NCBI GenBank assembly: GCA_044507775.1
Contig: JBIQIY010000023.1
Span: forward strand, 1-64,000
DNA length: 64,000 bases
Direction: 5' to 3'
Source of the DNA: Chryseosolibacter sp044507775
GTDB lineage: Bacteria; Bacteroidota; Bacteroidia; Cytophagales; Cyclobacteriaceae
A program made the position numbers and the translations under genes. Below the pieces are notes generated by a model, which had not been told where the DNA came from, ran no database searches, and was given only the letters and a program-made list of their open reading frames with translations. Of the stretch, positions 26,865-34,400 are shown piece after piece (within the stretch, counting starts at the first letter, position 1; each line of letters opens with the position of its first letter).

Positions 26865-27307
26865 GGTAATATTTCAAGGCGATTCAAGATAATGCGCGCA
26901 ATTGTTCAATTACCCAGGTTTCTCTGTACCCCACACCTGCCGCTGTAACAGCCGCTTCAATTGATTACATTCTCATTTCGCATGCGCGAGATCCCGTGGA
27001 AGACGTTACAGGTAATTGTATTCCTGAGTGTTAGAAAAATACGACCGCAGTCCATCTATTATTCCTCCTTCGCGTCCCTGCTTCGCATGTAGACAATTAA
27101 TGGAAAATCTTACATCAGGTCATTTTTTGAACGATAGGCAAGTCATGCCTCCGGATTTGAATGATTTTTGTTTTGTGATAGCGTACTTCGAAATCAATAA
27201 GTGAAAGAACGCAGCTCGCTTTTGAACCTGATCTATACCCTCTCCATGAATGACCCGCTCGGGTTCGTGAGCGATTTATGTCCTGACAAGAACATTTCAG
27301 AAACAAT
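26865..27307. other. Gene-free spacer between TPP riboswitch terminator and GH5-like gene
   Basis: I find no gene of credible length or composition on either strand here, and nothing resembling thiC, thiS, thiE, tenA or a thiamine transporter. It may contain the promoter of the GH5-like gene, but no clear promoter is visible. It could be the relic of a deleted thiamine locus. Confidence 0.6.
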
Positions 27308-28411
27308 ATGACTAACAAGAATGCGAGCAGGAAAACTGTCGCGGGCAGGCGCTGGAGCCGGGCGAAGATCAACGATTGGTATACGCGACGACAGCCGTTG
27401 CTGGGATGCAACTACGCTCCGTCGTCGGCTGTCAATCAACTGGAGATGTGGGAGGGGGAGACCTTCGATCCTGTCACCATCGACCGCGAGCTGGGTTGGG
27501 CGGAGAACCTCGGCTTCAATACCATCCGCGTATTTCTTCACAACCTGCTCTGGGAACACGACGCCTCCGGGCTGATCGCGCGGATGGAAAAATTCCTTTC
27601 AATCGCCGACAGTCATGGCATTGGCGTGATGTTCGTGCTGTTCGACAGCGTATGGAATCCTTTCCCGGAAAAAGGCAAGCGCGAATACAAGATCGGCGTT
27701 CACAACTCCGGATGGCTGCAGAGTCCCGGTCTCGAGATCCTGAAAGACCCAAAGCAGCACGATAGTCTTGAGGCCTATGTAAAAGGTGTCATCGGGCATT
27801 TTGCAAATGATCCGCGCGTTCATGTCTGGGATCTTTTCAACGAACCCTGCAACCGGAATGTCGCGTCCTATGGAGCGCATGAGCCGGAGAACAAAGCCGA
27901 TCTCAGCCTGGCGTTACTGAAGAAAGTCTTCCGTTGGGCCCGGGAGGTGAATCCTGCGCAGCCCCTGACGTCGGGCGTGTGGATAGGGGAGTGGTCAGAC
28001 GATAAGATCAAAGACCTGGACCGTTACATGTTGGACAATTCAGATGTGATAACTTTCCATAATTACGAGTCGCCGGAAGAGATGGAGCGGCGGATCGTCA
28101 CGCTTCTGCGTTTCAAGCGTCCGATACTCTGCACCGAGTACATGGCGCGCGGATTAAACAACACCTTTCAGAACATTCTTCCGCTATTCCGCAAGCACAA
28201 GGTTGGCGGCTACAGCTGGGGTTTGGTCGCGGGCAAGACCCAGACCAACTACGCATGGGATTCGTGGTCCGTTACTTACGATGGGGAGCCGAGCCTTTGG
28301 TTTCACGATATTTTCAGAGAGGACGGCACGCCGTATCGGGAGGAGGAGGTTCATTTCCTGGTTCAGTTCAGGGAAGCGCAGCGGCTGCGAGGCGTGAATC
28401 GTGAGACGTAA
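27308..28411 (+). CDS. Cellulase-family (GH5-like) glycoside hydrolase
   Basis: 367 residues. TIM-barrel motifs: GFNTIRVFLHN, then VWDLFNEPCN with the acid/base Glu near residue 179, and ILCTEYMARG with the nucleophile Glu near 277. There is no signal peptide, so the enzyme should act inside the cell, unlike typical cellulases. Homologues in soil bacteria are labelled cellulase or 1,4-beta-xylanase without biochemical proof. The final codons and the stop codon are made of GTGAATC, GTGAGAC and GTAAGTG repeat units, so the native 3' end may have been overwritten by a heptamer array. Confidence 0.82.
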   Translation: MTNKNASRKTVAGRRWSRAKINDWYTRRQPLLGCNYAPSSAVNQLEMWEGETFDPVTIDRELGWAENLGFNTIRVFLHNLLWEHDASGLIARMEKFLSIADSHGIGVMFVLFDSVWNPFPEKGKREYKIGVHNSGWLQSPGLEILKDPKQHDSLEAYVKGVIGHFANDPRVHVWDLFNEPCNRNVASYGAHEPENKADLSLALLKKVFRWAREVNPAQPLTSGVWIGEWSDDKIKDLDRYMLDNSDVITFHNYESPEEMERRIVTLLRFKRPILCTEYMARGLNNTFQNILPLFRKHKVGGYSWGLVAGKTQTNYAWDSWSVTYDGEPSLWFHDIFREDGTPYREEEVHFLVQFREAQRLRGVNRET

Positions 28412-28456
28412 GTGGTGAGTTGTGAGTTGTGAGTTGTGAGTTGTGAGTTGTGAGTG
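28394..28456 (+). repeat. Heptamer tandem array, GTGAGTT type x9, containing the GH5-like stop codon
   Basis: Nine units of 7 bp: GTGAATC, GTGAGAC, GTAAGTG, GTGAGTT five times, GTGAGTG. The TAA stop of the upstream gene (28409-28411) lies in the third unit. Confidence 0.92.
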
Positions 28457-28473
28457 GGGCGTGGTGGGGGGGG

Positions 28474-28570
28474 AACTTCCTGAAAGTTTTTGGGATATCG
28501 TTCCTGTAATCGAGTTTTCGTACAAGTCGGGAAATGAATCGAAGCTGACGTTTCTTACTTTCAGGAAGTT
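28474..28570. repeat. 97-bp palindrome-ended element, copy 1
   Basis: Begins AACTTCCTGAAAGT and ends with its exact reverse complement ACTTTCAGGAAGTT. No coding potential. Copy 2 lies 150 bp downstream with a handful of substitutions; heptamer arrays separate and flank both. Confidence 0.9.
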
Positions 28571-28587
28571 TGAGCGGAGGCACGCGG

Positions 28588-28608
28588 GTGAGTGGTGAGT
28601 GGTGAGTG
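28588..28608 (+). repeat. Heptamer tandem array, GTGAGTG x3
   Basis: Three exact GTGAGTG units between the two copies of the 97-bp element. Confidence 0.88.
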
Positions 28609-28623
28609 GGGCGTGGTGGGGGA

Positions 28624-28720
28624 AGCTTCCTGAAAGTTTTTGGGTTATCGTTTTTGTAATCGAGTCTTCGTGCAAGTCGAGAAATGAATCGAAGCTGACG
28701 TTTCCTACTTTCAGGAAGTT
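28624..28720. repeat. 97-bp palindrome-ended element, copy 2
   Basis: Same length and order as copy 1 at 28474, with inverted ends CTTCCTGAAAGT and ACTTTCAGGAAG and an interior differing at few positions (for example GGGATATCG versus GGGTTATCG). Mismatches against copy 1 show that the duplication is not recent assembly noise. Confidence 0.9.
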
Positions 28721-28737
28721 TGAGCGGAGGCACGTGG

Positions 28738-28800
28738 GTGAGTGGTGAATTGTGAGTAGTGAGTGGTGAGTGGTGAGTTGTGAGATCTGACTGGTGAGTG
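28738..28800 (+). repeat. Heptamer tandem array, GTGAGTG type x9
   Basis: Nine 7-bp units: GTGAGTG, GTGAATT, GTGAGTA, GTGAGTG twice, GTGAGTT, GTGAGAT, CTGACTG, GTGAGTG. Confidence 0.9.
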
Positions 28801-28842
28801 GAGTAAGGCGTTGATAACGCAGGTGCTTGGCAGATAGGGGGG

Positions 28843-28895
28843 TACCCTCCTTTTCAAGGAGGGGCGGTTGTTCGCCAGAACAACCGGGGTGGTTT
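28843..28895. repeat. Compound palindromic intergenic element
   Basis: Two adjacent hairpins: CCCTCCTTTTCAAGGAGGG and CGGTTGTTCGCCAGAACAACCG, then GGGTGG. A related compound palindrome stands upstream of dnaG at 45754. This form is a common dispersed intergenic repeat. Confidence 0.65.
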
Positions 28896-28952
28896 TGTTA
28901 TTTTCCTCTCATTTCTTTAAAATTGCAGCCTTATTTCGCGAAAAATGCGAAA

Positions 28953-29026
28953 GGGCCCATAGCTCAGCTGGTTAGAGCACCTGACTCATAATCAGGGGGT
29001 CGCAGGATCGTGCCCTGCTGGGCCCA
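28953..29026 (+). tRNA. tRNA with CAU anticodon (elongator Met or Ile2)
   Basis: 74 nt folding into a full cloverleaf: acceptor GGGCCCA/TGGGCCC, D arm GCTC...GAGC, anticodon stem CCTGA/TCAGG with loop CTCATAA, T stem GCAGG/CCTGC, discriminator A, CCA not encoded. The GACTCATAATC anticodon arm resembles E. coli tRNA-Ile2 but the elongator Met reading cannot be excluded. The T loop reads ATCGTGC where TTCGANN is expected. Confidence 0.93.
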
Positions 29027-29036
29027 CTGGAGATCA

Positions 29037-29070
29037 AGCAGTTACAATAAAGGTGACTGCTTTTTGTTTT
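29037..29070 (+). terminator. Rho-independent terminator after the tRNA
   Basis: Stem AGCAGTTAC / GTGACTGCT (one G-T pair) with a short A-rich loop, followed by TTTTTGTTTT. It lies 10 bp after the tRNA. Confidence 0.85.
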
Positions 29071-29239
29071 CACGCTTGACTAGGATCCTCCCTCGCGGGA
29101 CTTTAATAAGCCGTCCCTAACGGGACCACGACGCGATCCGCCGAACATCGGATGACCTTATCCAGATGGGACTGAATGATCAGATTGACGCAAAAAGTCA
29201 TGCGTCCTTTGTGTATATTGTAGTCTTCCTCCCTGACGT

Positions 29240-30595
29240 ATGAAACCACACCGCTGTGCCCCCGCGCTACTCTTTGCCGCCGTCGCTATAGTCGTACCCT
29301 TTCTCTCCGCTACAGCACAGGACCAACGCCCGAACATCATCTACGTTATGGCTGACGACATGGGCTGCGCCGATCTCAGCAGCTTCGGACGAACTGATTT
29401 TACAACCCCTAACCTGGATGCATTCGTACAATCCGGAATGAAATTCAACAATGCTTACGCCGGAGCGCCGGTGTGCACTCCCACGCGCGTGGCGTTTATG
29501 ACTGGAAGGTACCCAGCCAGGAATCCCATTGGCCTGCGCGAACCATTGACAGGAAGTCCTGATGACGTACAGCTCGGACTTTCTCCATCCATTCCGACGG
29601 TATCCTCGGTATTGAAGCGCAATGGTTGCGAGACAGCGCTCTTTGGTAAATGGCATTTGGGCTTGGGGCAGGAATCATTTCCGCTCAAGCATGGATTCGA
29701 TGAGTTTTTTGGAATCCTGTCTGGCGCGGCGGACTATTTCGACCATCGGCAGGTGGACCGAAACTCCACCACTCTTTTCAAAAGAGACGTTGTTCCGCTG
29801 TATGAAAACCATCAACATGTGATGACTCCGGGATACCTGACGGATCTTATCACTGAACACACCACTGCGTTTATAAAAAGGAAGCACGAGAAACCGTTTT
29901 TTGTAAGCGTTCAATATACATCTCCGCACTGGCCGTGGCAGTCTCCGTTCGGTGGTCCGGCACCGGACTCTATCCTTTATAGTGAAGCTGTCGATCCGGA
30001 AATCTACAGGCAAATGATTGTGAACCTTGATAAAAATTTTGGCGAGATACTGAATGCGGTGCGCGAGGCTGGTCTCGAAATGTCCACCATAATCATATTT
30101 ACCAGTGACAACGGAGGTGACCGGTTGTCAAACATGGGACCGTACCAGGGCGGGAAACTTCAGCTGTGGGAGGGAGGCATCCGCGTGCCCGCAGCCGTTC
30201 GATGGACCGGCGAGATTCCCGCTGGAGTCCAGAGCAATCAACCCATTATCACCATGGACTGGACGGCGACAATCCTTGCCGCAGCCTCCTGCAAACAGAT
30301 TGACGCACTGCAGCTCGATGGGATGAATTTGCTGCAGCACTTCCAACATCCGGAAGGAATTGTTCCCCGGAAATTCTTTTGGAGAACTTCTAATCGCGGG
30401 ATGCAGGAGGCTTATCGCAGTGGTGACTGGAAATATCTGAAAGATGGCGGGAGTGAATTTTTGTTTAACCTGTCAAGTGATCCGTTCGAAAAGAATGATC
30501 TCAGGAATCGCGAGCCTCTTAAGTTCAATGAACTGAAGTCGGAGTACCAAAAAATAAATAATGAAATGCTTCCTCCTCTGGTTCTTTCCAGATAG
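29240..30595 (+). CDS. Sulfatase (arylsulfatase family, Cys-type)
   Basis: 451 residues with signal peptide to about residue 27 (LSATAQ). N-terminal PNIIYVMADDMGCADLS provides the metal-binding Asp pair. The activation motif CTPTR (Cys79) inside the APVCTPTRVAFMTGRYP box is the C-x-P-x-R form that becomes formylglycine. KWHLG and FTSDNGG complete the active site. It should release sulfate from sulfated glycans in the periplasm or on the surface. No maturase and no SusC/D pair lies near it, so it stands outside a typical polysaccharide utilization locus. Confidence 0.93.
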   Translation: MKPHRCAPALLFAAVAIVVPFLSATAQDQRPNIIYVMADDMGCADLSSFGRTDFTTPNLDAFVQSGMKFNNAYAGAPVCTPTRVAFMTGRYPARNPIGLREPLTGSPDDVQLGLSPSIPTVSSVLKRNGCETALFGKWHLGLGQESFPLKHGFDEFFGILSGAADYFDHRQVDRNSTTLFKRDVVPLYENHQHVMTPGYLTDLITEHTTAFIKRKHEKPFFVSVQYTSPHWPWQSPFGGPAPDSILYSEAVDPEIYRQMIVNLDKNFGEILNAVREAGLEMSTIIIFTSDNGGDRLSNMGPYQGGKLQLWEGGIRVPAAVRWTGEIPAGVQSNQPIITMDWTATILAAASCKQIDALQLDGMNLLQHFQHPEGIVPRKFFWRTSNRGMQEAYRSGDWKYLKDGGSEFLFNLSSDPFEKNDLRNREPLKFNELKSEYQKINNEMLPPLVLSR

Positions 30596-30649
30596 AGACT
30601 AAGAAGGTTTGCCTCCTGCCGCGCGCAGAAAAAAGGACCATGCGCTACA

Positions 30650-31051
30650 CTAAACCGCCGCCTTGACCCCGCGCTCCTGCATTCTCGTCGGATCGGTTTC
30701 CTCCAGCAATACATTGTTCACAAAGAGGAGCCGCTTTAATTGTTTTCCCTTTTCATCGAACACGTTGAAGATGCCTTCGCGCTTTCCGTGTTGATACTCG
30801 CCTTCGCTGAAAAGCTGACCATTCATGTGGTAGGAGGCGTAACGCCCGTGCAGTATACCCTTGTCATAGGTTTCTTCGATCAGTAACTCACCGGTTTCAT
30901 AGTACTGCTTCCAGTGCCCGTGCTTGAGATCGTGCTGATAGGTCCCCTCGGATACAAGCACTGCCTGCTTGTTGAACTCTTTCCATTTTCCGTTTCTTGG
31001 GGCCTTCGTATTCCGCCTTTTTAAAAATCTTTCAAACATCTCTTTCCACAT
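30650..31051 (-). CDS. MORN/YwqK-like repeat protein
   Basis: 133 residues made largely of repeats with the pattern GxxxxYxxGxxxG: NGKWKEF, EGTYQHDLKHGHWKQYYETGE, DKGILHGRYASYHMNGQ, SEGEYQHGKREGIFNVFDEKG. This is the MORN-like repeat also annotated as YwqK-family antitoxin. No partner toxin is visible; the preceding gene is a cysteine-rich small protein 8 bp upstream on the same strand, so they probably share a transcript. Function unknown; protein or lipid contact is the usual guess for such repeats. Confidence 0.75.
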   Translation of the reverse strand: MWKEMFERFLKRRNTKAPRNGKWKEFNKQAVLVSEGTYQHDLKHGHWKQYYETGELLIEETYDKGILHGRYASYHMNGQLFSEGEYQHGKREGIFNVFDEKGKQLKRLLFVNNVLLEETDPTRMQERGVKAAV

Positions 31052-31059
31052 TTAATACC

Positions 31060-31326
31060 TCACTCGAATTCTTCACAGTGCCATACCCCGGAGACGTCTT
31101 TTGGTAAATGACAAGATGGGGCTTTGCAACAACTTAAACACAAACCTTTCAATGGGATCTCCTCTGCGCTTCCCTCCGCGGGAACGGCGCGTCCACTCTC
31201 AAATAACTCGCATTGAATAACAACTCTCTCCGAACGCCTCCGATACAAACACACATCGTAATGAATGCATGACTGGCAAAGGCCGTTCAACTCACTCGTG
31301 ACAATCTCTTCAATGGCAGATACCAT
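31060..31326 (-). CDS. Small protein with two duplicated four-cysteine modules
   Basis: 88 residues. Two halves repeat the same pattern: GLCQSCIHYDVC...CELFE and GLCLSCCKAPSC...CEEFE, that is L-C-x2-C-x5-C-x(10-12)-C-E-x-F-E. Such spacing suggests zinc or iron-sulfur binding. The start at 31326 is preferred to an upstream ATG at 31365, because a possible sigma-54 site lies between them. Located directly downstream of the NtrC-type regulator and its enhancer-like palindrome, so it is a candidate target. I recognise the motif from small proteins near sigma-54 systems, but know no function. Confidence 0.65.
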   Translation of the reverse strand: MVSAIEEIVTSELNGLCQSCIHYDVCLYRRRSERVVIQCELFESGRAVPAEGSAEEIPLKGLCLSCCKAPSCHLPKDVSGVWHCEEFE

Positions 31327-31348
31327 ATCCCGAACTTTGCAGCCATCC

Positions 31349-31364
31349 CCCAAATAGCATACCA
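31349..31364 (-). promoter_or_regulatory. Possible sigma-54 (-24/-12) promoter of the cysteine-rich gene
   Basis: Reverse strand reads TGGTATGCTATTTGGG: TGG and TTG are spaced as in TGGCAC-N5-TTGC, but the -12 GC is GG. The site is weak; it is reported because a strong palindrome matching the putative enhancer motif lies about 45 bp upstream. Confidence 0.3.
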
Positions 31365-31405
31365 CTAATTTCTCTCTGGAGAAGACTGGCTTTTCGAAAC
31401 AAGCT

Positions 31406-31426
31406 ACCGGGGAAGTTCTCCCCGGT
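31406..31426. promoter_or_regulatory. Palindromic enhancer-like site (putative response regulator binding site)
   Basis: The core CCGGGGAAGTTCTCCCCGG, flanked by A and T, has 8-bp mirror arms. The same pattern CGGGGAA-N(4-5)-CCCGG occurs twice upstream of the sigma-54 promoter of the rnk-like gene at 34272-34307. Confidence 0.55.
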
Positions 31427-31748
31427 GGTTCACTATTACCCGTCTATTCCCGGCATCGGCCGCGGGAAAAAAAGTCACGCATGATGTCAATCAACAGCGA
31501 AGGAATTTACAAAACTCTTAGAATGGCTAACGAACGAATCGGTATAATATTGGAGAACTCGCTAATTCGCGCGGTGAATGGATGGAGGGAACGGTGGAGA
31601 TAGGGGGTATAGGGGGGATAGGGGGCATAGGGACATAAGGGGGATAGGGGGTAGGGAGATGAAGAATCAGCAGACACTGAAAAAAATTTGAAGTACAGAT
31701 GCACATCTTAGATCCCCGATTGTCAACTGTCAATCGTCGAACTGTCAA
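31427..31748. other. Spacer behind the response regulator, with a G-rich tandem array
   Basis: No gene is seen. Positions 31596-31657 hold TAGGGGGNA units with a period near 9 bp (TAGGGGGTA, TAGGGGGGA, TAGGGGGCA, TAGGGACAT and onward). An inverted repeat TTCCCGGC...GCCGCGGGAA lies at 31447-31469. Confidence 0.7.
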
Positions 31749-33083
31749 CTATTGATACCGCTTTAACCTCTCCCTCAACGTCTTCCTGTCGATTCCCAAC
31801 TTCTCCGCCGTGCGCGTGAGATTTTTGTTATTCGCAGCGTAGACGTCGAGGATGTATTCGCGCTCTACATCCTCGAGCCTGCGATTCAAGCCTTTTGTTC
31901 GCATGGCGGAATAGCGGAAGGACTCTGGAAGATCCGGCACATCGATCACCGGATCATCAGCCATGATCACCAACCGGTGGACGAGATTCTGCAACTCGCG
32001 CACGTTGCCGGGCCACGGATAGTCCTTCAGGGCCTTCAGCGCTTTCGGCGTGAACTTCATAGGCTTCTTGCCGAGCTCCCGGACGTAACGTGCGAGGAAA
32101 CTATTGATCAACAGGAAAACATCGTCGCCGCGTTCGCGCAGGGGAGGCAGCTCAATGGATACAATGTTCAGCCGGTAATACAAGTCTTCCCGAAACAATC
32201 CTTGTCGGACCATCTGCATCAGGTCGACATTGGTCGCGGCCACCACACGCACGTTTACCTTGTGCGACTTCTTCGAGCCCACCATGTAGAATTCTTTCTC
32301 CTGCAGCACGCGCAGCAGCTTCGCCTGCATCGCGAGGCTGGTGTTGCTGATTTCGTCGAGGAAAATTGTGCCTCCATCCGCTGTCTGGAAGAACCCGGCC
32401 CGCGTTTCCACGGCGCCGGTGAAGGCACCCTTCACATGGCCGAAGAGTTCGCTTTCCAGCAACGAGTCTGGAATTCCTCCGCAGTTTACCGGCACAAACG
32501 GGGCCTTGGATGTCCGCCCTCCGTAGTGGATCGCGCGCGCGACCAGTTCCTTTCCTGTTCCGCTCTCGCCGGATATCAGGACCGTTGCGTCGGTACTCCG
32601 CACTTTGTTGATGGCGTGATACACCTTGTACATTTGCTCAGACTCGCCGATGATTCCGAACTGGTGATGAAGGGCATCGGACGGCGTCTTTTGCGAGCGC
32701 CGGGTTTTCTGAAGGACGCGCTCCACGGCAGAAAACAATTCTTTGTCGGTGAATGATTTTACCAGGTACTCCTCGGCGCCGATGCGGATGGACTCGATGG
32801 CACCCTCGATGGACGGAAATCCTGTGATGACCAGGATACCCACTCCCTTGTAGTTTTCAGACACGTGGCGGACGAGCTCAAAGCCGTTTCCCTCCGGCAT
32901 TTTGAGATCGGTGATCAGCAGGTCCGGCTGAACGGATTCCAGTAAGACCAGCGCTGACTGCACGCTGCTCGCGGTCGTAACGTAGTAACCAATAGACTCC
33001 AGGTTGCGCCTGATCAGTTCCGCAGTCTCCGCTGAATCATCCACGACCAGCACCCGCACCGGAGTTGTCTCCTTTTTCTTCAT
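31749..33083 (-). CDS. Sigma-54-dependent response regulator, NtrC/AtoC family
   Basis: 444 residues. Receiver domain 1-125 with Asp16 region VVDDS, phospho-acceptor Asp59 in LLITDLKMP and Lys109; AAA+ domain with Walker A GESGTGKE at 172-179, GAFTGA sigma-54 contact loop at 219-224 and Walker B GGTIFLDE; Fis-type HTH at the end (RTAEKLGIDRKTLRERL). All parts needed for sigma-54 activation are intact. The histidine kinase gene ends 4 bp upstream, so they form one operon. Likely targets are the flanking promoters that carry the palindromic site. Confidence 0.95.
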   Translation of the reverse strand: MKKKETTPVRVLVVDDSAETAELIRRNLESIGYYVTTASSVQSALVLLESVQPDLLITDLKMPEGNGFELVRHVSENYKGVGILVITGFPSIEGAIESIRIGAEEYLVKSFTDKELFSAVERVLQKTRRSQKTPSDALHHQFGIIGESEQMYKVYHAINKVRSTDATVLISGESGTGKELVARAIHYGGRTSKAPFVPVNCGGIPDSLLESELFGHVKGAFTGAVETRAGFFQTADGGTIFLDEISNTSLAMQAKLLRVLQEKEFYMVGSKKSHKVNVRVVAATNVDLMQMVRQGLFREDLYYRLNIVSIELPPLRERGDDVFLLINSFLARYVRELGKKPMKFTPKALKALKDYPWPGNVRELQNLVHRLVIMADDPVIDVPDLPESFRYSAMRTKGLNRRLEDVEREYILDVYAANNKNLTRTAEKLGIDRKTLRERLKRYQ

Positions 33084-33087
33084 GATT

Positions 33088-34197
33088 TCACTTTTCCTTC
33101 GACGACTGCCTCAACGGAAGCAATACTTCTATTTTGGTTCCTTTTTCCGGCTGGCTTGTCACGTGTATCTTCCCGCGATGCGCAGCCACAATTCCCTGTA
33201 CGACGGACAACCCCAAACCTGTTCCCTGGCCCACGGGCTTCGTGGTAAAAAACGGTTCGAACATCTTGCGCCTGACGTCGGTGGCCATGCCTTGCCCGGT
33301 GTCGCGCACGGAAAGGCTGATCCCGTTTTCCCGCTTTCGCGTGGTAATCGACAACTCTCCGCCGCGCGGCATGGCGTGGATGCTGTTCGTGACGAGGTTC
33401 ACCAGAACCTGGCTCATCTGCACTTCGTCCGCCTGGATGAGGGGCAAGTTCTCGTCGAGCTTTTGAACGATGGTGATCTGCCGGCTGACAAACCGCACGT
33501 CGATGAAGTACAGGATATTTGAAATGATCTCATTGAGATTCACCAGTGTGATCTGCCGCGGCATCTGGCGCGAGAAGATCATGAGCTTCTTGATGATCTC
33601 TCGGGTGTACAGCGACGCCTTGACTATTCGTTCAATGTCCTCGCTTTGCTGGTCGTTCAATCCACCGGTTTTCTTGATCAGCTGGGCGAAGCCGAGTATC
33701 CTCCCCAGCGGTTCATTGAGTTCATGGGCAATACCCGCCGACAGTTCTCCCACGAAAGCAAGTCGCTCGACATGCTGCAACTGAAGCTGAAGCTTTTGTT
33801 TTTCATCTTCCGCTTCAGCGCGGTGAATGATCAGGGACAGCTCGCGCGCGACGGTACGCATCAGCTTCTTTTCTTCGGATAAAAAAGCGGGACGTTTTCC
33901 CGACTTTTCCTTTCTGTAACCGATCGACACGTGCCCGCGTTTTTTCTTTCCGATCAGCAGGGGAGAGACCATCGGGTCCGGGCACTGCCTGAAGGCCGGT
34001 GTTGCCGCGACAAGCCCGTCCAATGTGATCGATGCCTCCGCCAGCTTCGGATATTGCATCGCGGAAGGAAGGATGGTCAACGTCTTGCGAATGATCTTCT
34101 CCAGGTCATTATCCGCCTCCCACGCAATATGCGACAGGTCGTAAAGACACTTGAGTTCCTTGACGCGTTCTCTTAGCTGAAGATCGGCTTTTTCCAT
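33088..34197 (-). CDS. Cytosolic sensor histidine kinase (GAF-like sensor, HisKA, HATPase)
   Basis: 369 residues from ATG 34197; an upstream TTG at 34215 is less likely. No transmembrane segment. Residues ~10-130 look like a GAF domain (LYDLSHIAWEADNDLEKIIRK...GHVSIGY), then a coiled linker, the H-box AGIAHELNEPLG with His158, and N, G1, G2 boxes (NLVTNSIHAM, DTGQGM, GQGTGLGLSVV). It should phosphorylate the downstream regulator in response to an internal signal; the signal cannot be read from sequence. Confidence 0.93.
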   Translation of the reverse strand: MEKADLQLRERVKELKCLYDLSHIAWEADNDLEKIIRKTLTILPSAMQYPKLAEASITLDGLVAATPAFRQCPDPMVSPLLIGKKKRGHVSIGYRKEKSGKRPAFLSEEKKLMRTVARELSLIIHRAEAEDEKQKLQLQLQHVERLAFVGELSAGIAHELNEPLGRILGFAQLIKKTGGLNDQQSEDIERIVKASLYTREIIKKLMIFSRQMPRQITLVNLNEIISNILYFIDVRFVSRQITIVQKLDENLPLIQADEVQMSQVLVNLVTNSIHAMPRGGELSITTRKRENGISLSVRDTGQGMATDVRRKMFEPFFTTKPVGQGTGLGLSVVQGIVAAHRGKIHVTSQPEKGTKIEVLLPLRQSSKEK

Positions 34198-34212
34198 GTT
34201 TTCTTTGTCGTG

Positions 34213-34220
34213 CAAAGGTA
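34213..34220 (-). promoter_or_regulatory. Possible Bacteroidota -7 box of the kinase-regulator operon
   Basis: Reverse strand TACCTTTG matches TAnnTTTG exactly and would start transcription about 9 bp before the kinase ATG at 34197. No convincing -33 TTG box is seen at 19-21 bp upstream, so support is modest. Confidence 0.35.
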
Positions 34221-34271
34221 GCAGGACCCGCCGTTATATATTTGGCGTCTGGCGCAAATAAATACCACTGG

Positions 34272-34307
34272 CGGGGAAAAACGCCCGGTCGGGGAATTTC
34301 TACCCGG
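34272..34307. promoter_or_regulatory. Two tandem enhancer-like palindromic sites upstream of the rnk-like gene
   Basis: Site A CGGGGAAAAACGCCCGG (34272-34288) and site B CGGGGAATTTCTACCCGG (34290-34307) repeat at 18-bp distance, about 50-85 bp upstream of the -24 element. Both match the palindrome at 31406. Spacing and duplication fit binding of an NtrC-type activator. Confidence 0.6.
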
Positions 34308-34357
34308 TGCTGGCAGCGTTTGCGACGATCTGGCAGGTCGGGCGCCCGGTTTTTATC

Positions 34358-34373
34358 TGGCACGGATACTGCA
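34358..34373 (+). promoter_or_regulatory. Sigma-54 promoter of the rnk-like gene
   Basis: TGGCACGGATACTGCA matches TGGCACR-N4-TTGCW with a single mismatch (C for the first T of TTGC); GG and GC are 10 bp apart. Transcription should begin near 34383, which excludes the ATGs at 34374 and 34377 as starts. Confidence 0.8.
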
Positions 34374-34400
34374 ATGATGGAGGCTTTAGCTATTAAGATT

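Noticed and set aside
28401..28800. CRISPR array
   Set aside because: Repeat units are 7 bp with no spacers; the 97-bp elements are only two copies with inverted ends, and no cas gene is in the window.
30650..31326. Toxin-antitoxin pair formed by the YwqK-like and Cys-rich genes
   Set aside because: The YwqK antitoxin label is weak for MORN-like repeats, and the Cys-rich partner has no toxin feature.
31977..32756. Open frame antisense to the sigma-54 regulator
   Set aside because: The regulator is intact with all AAA+ motifs; the antisense reading has no recognisable domain.
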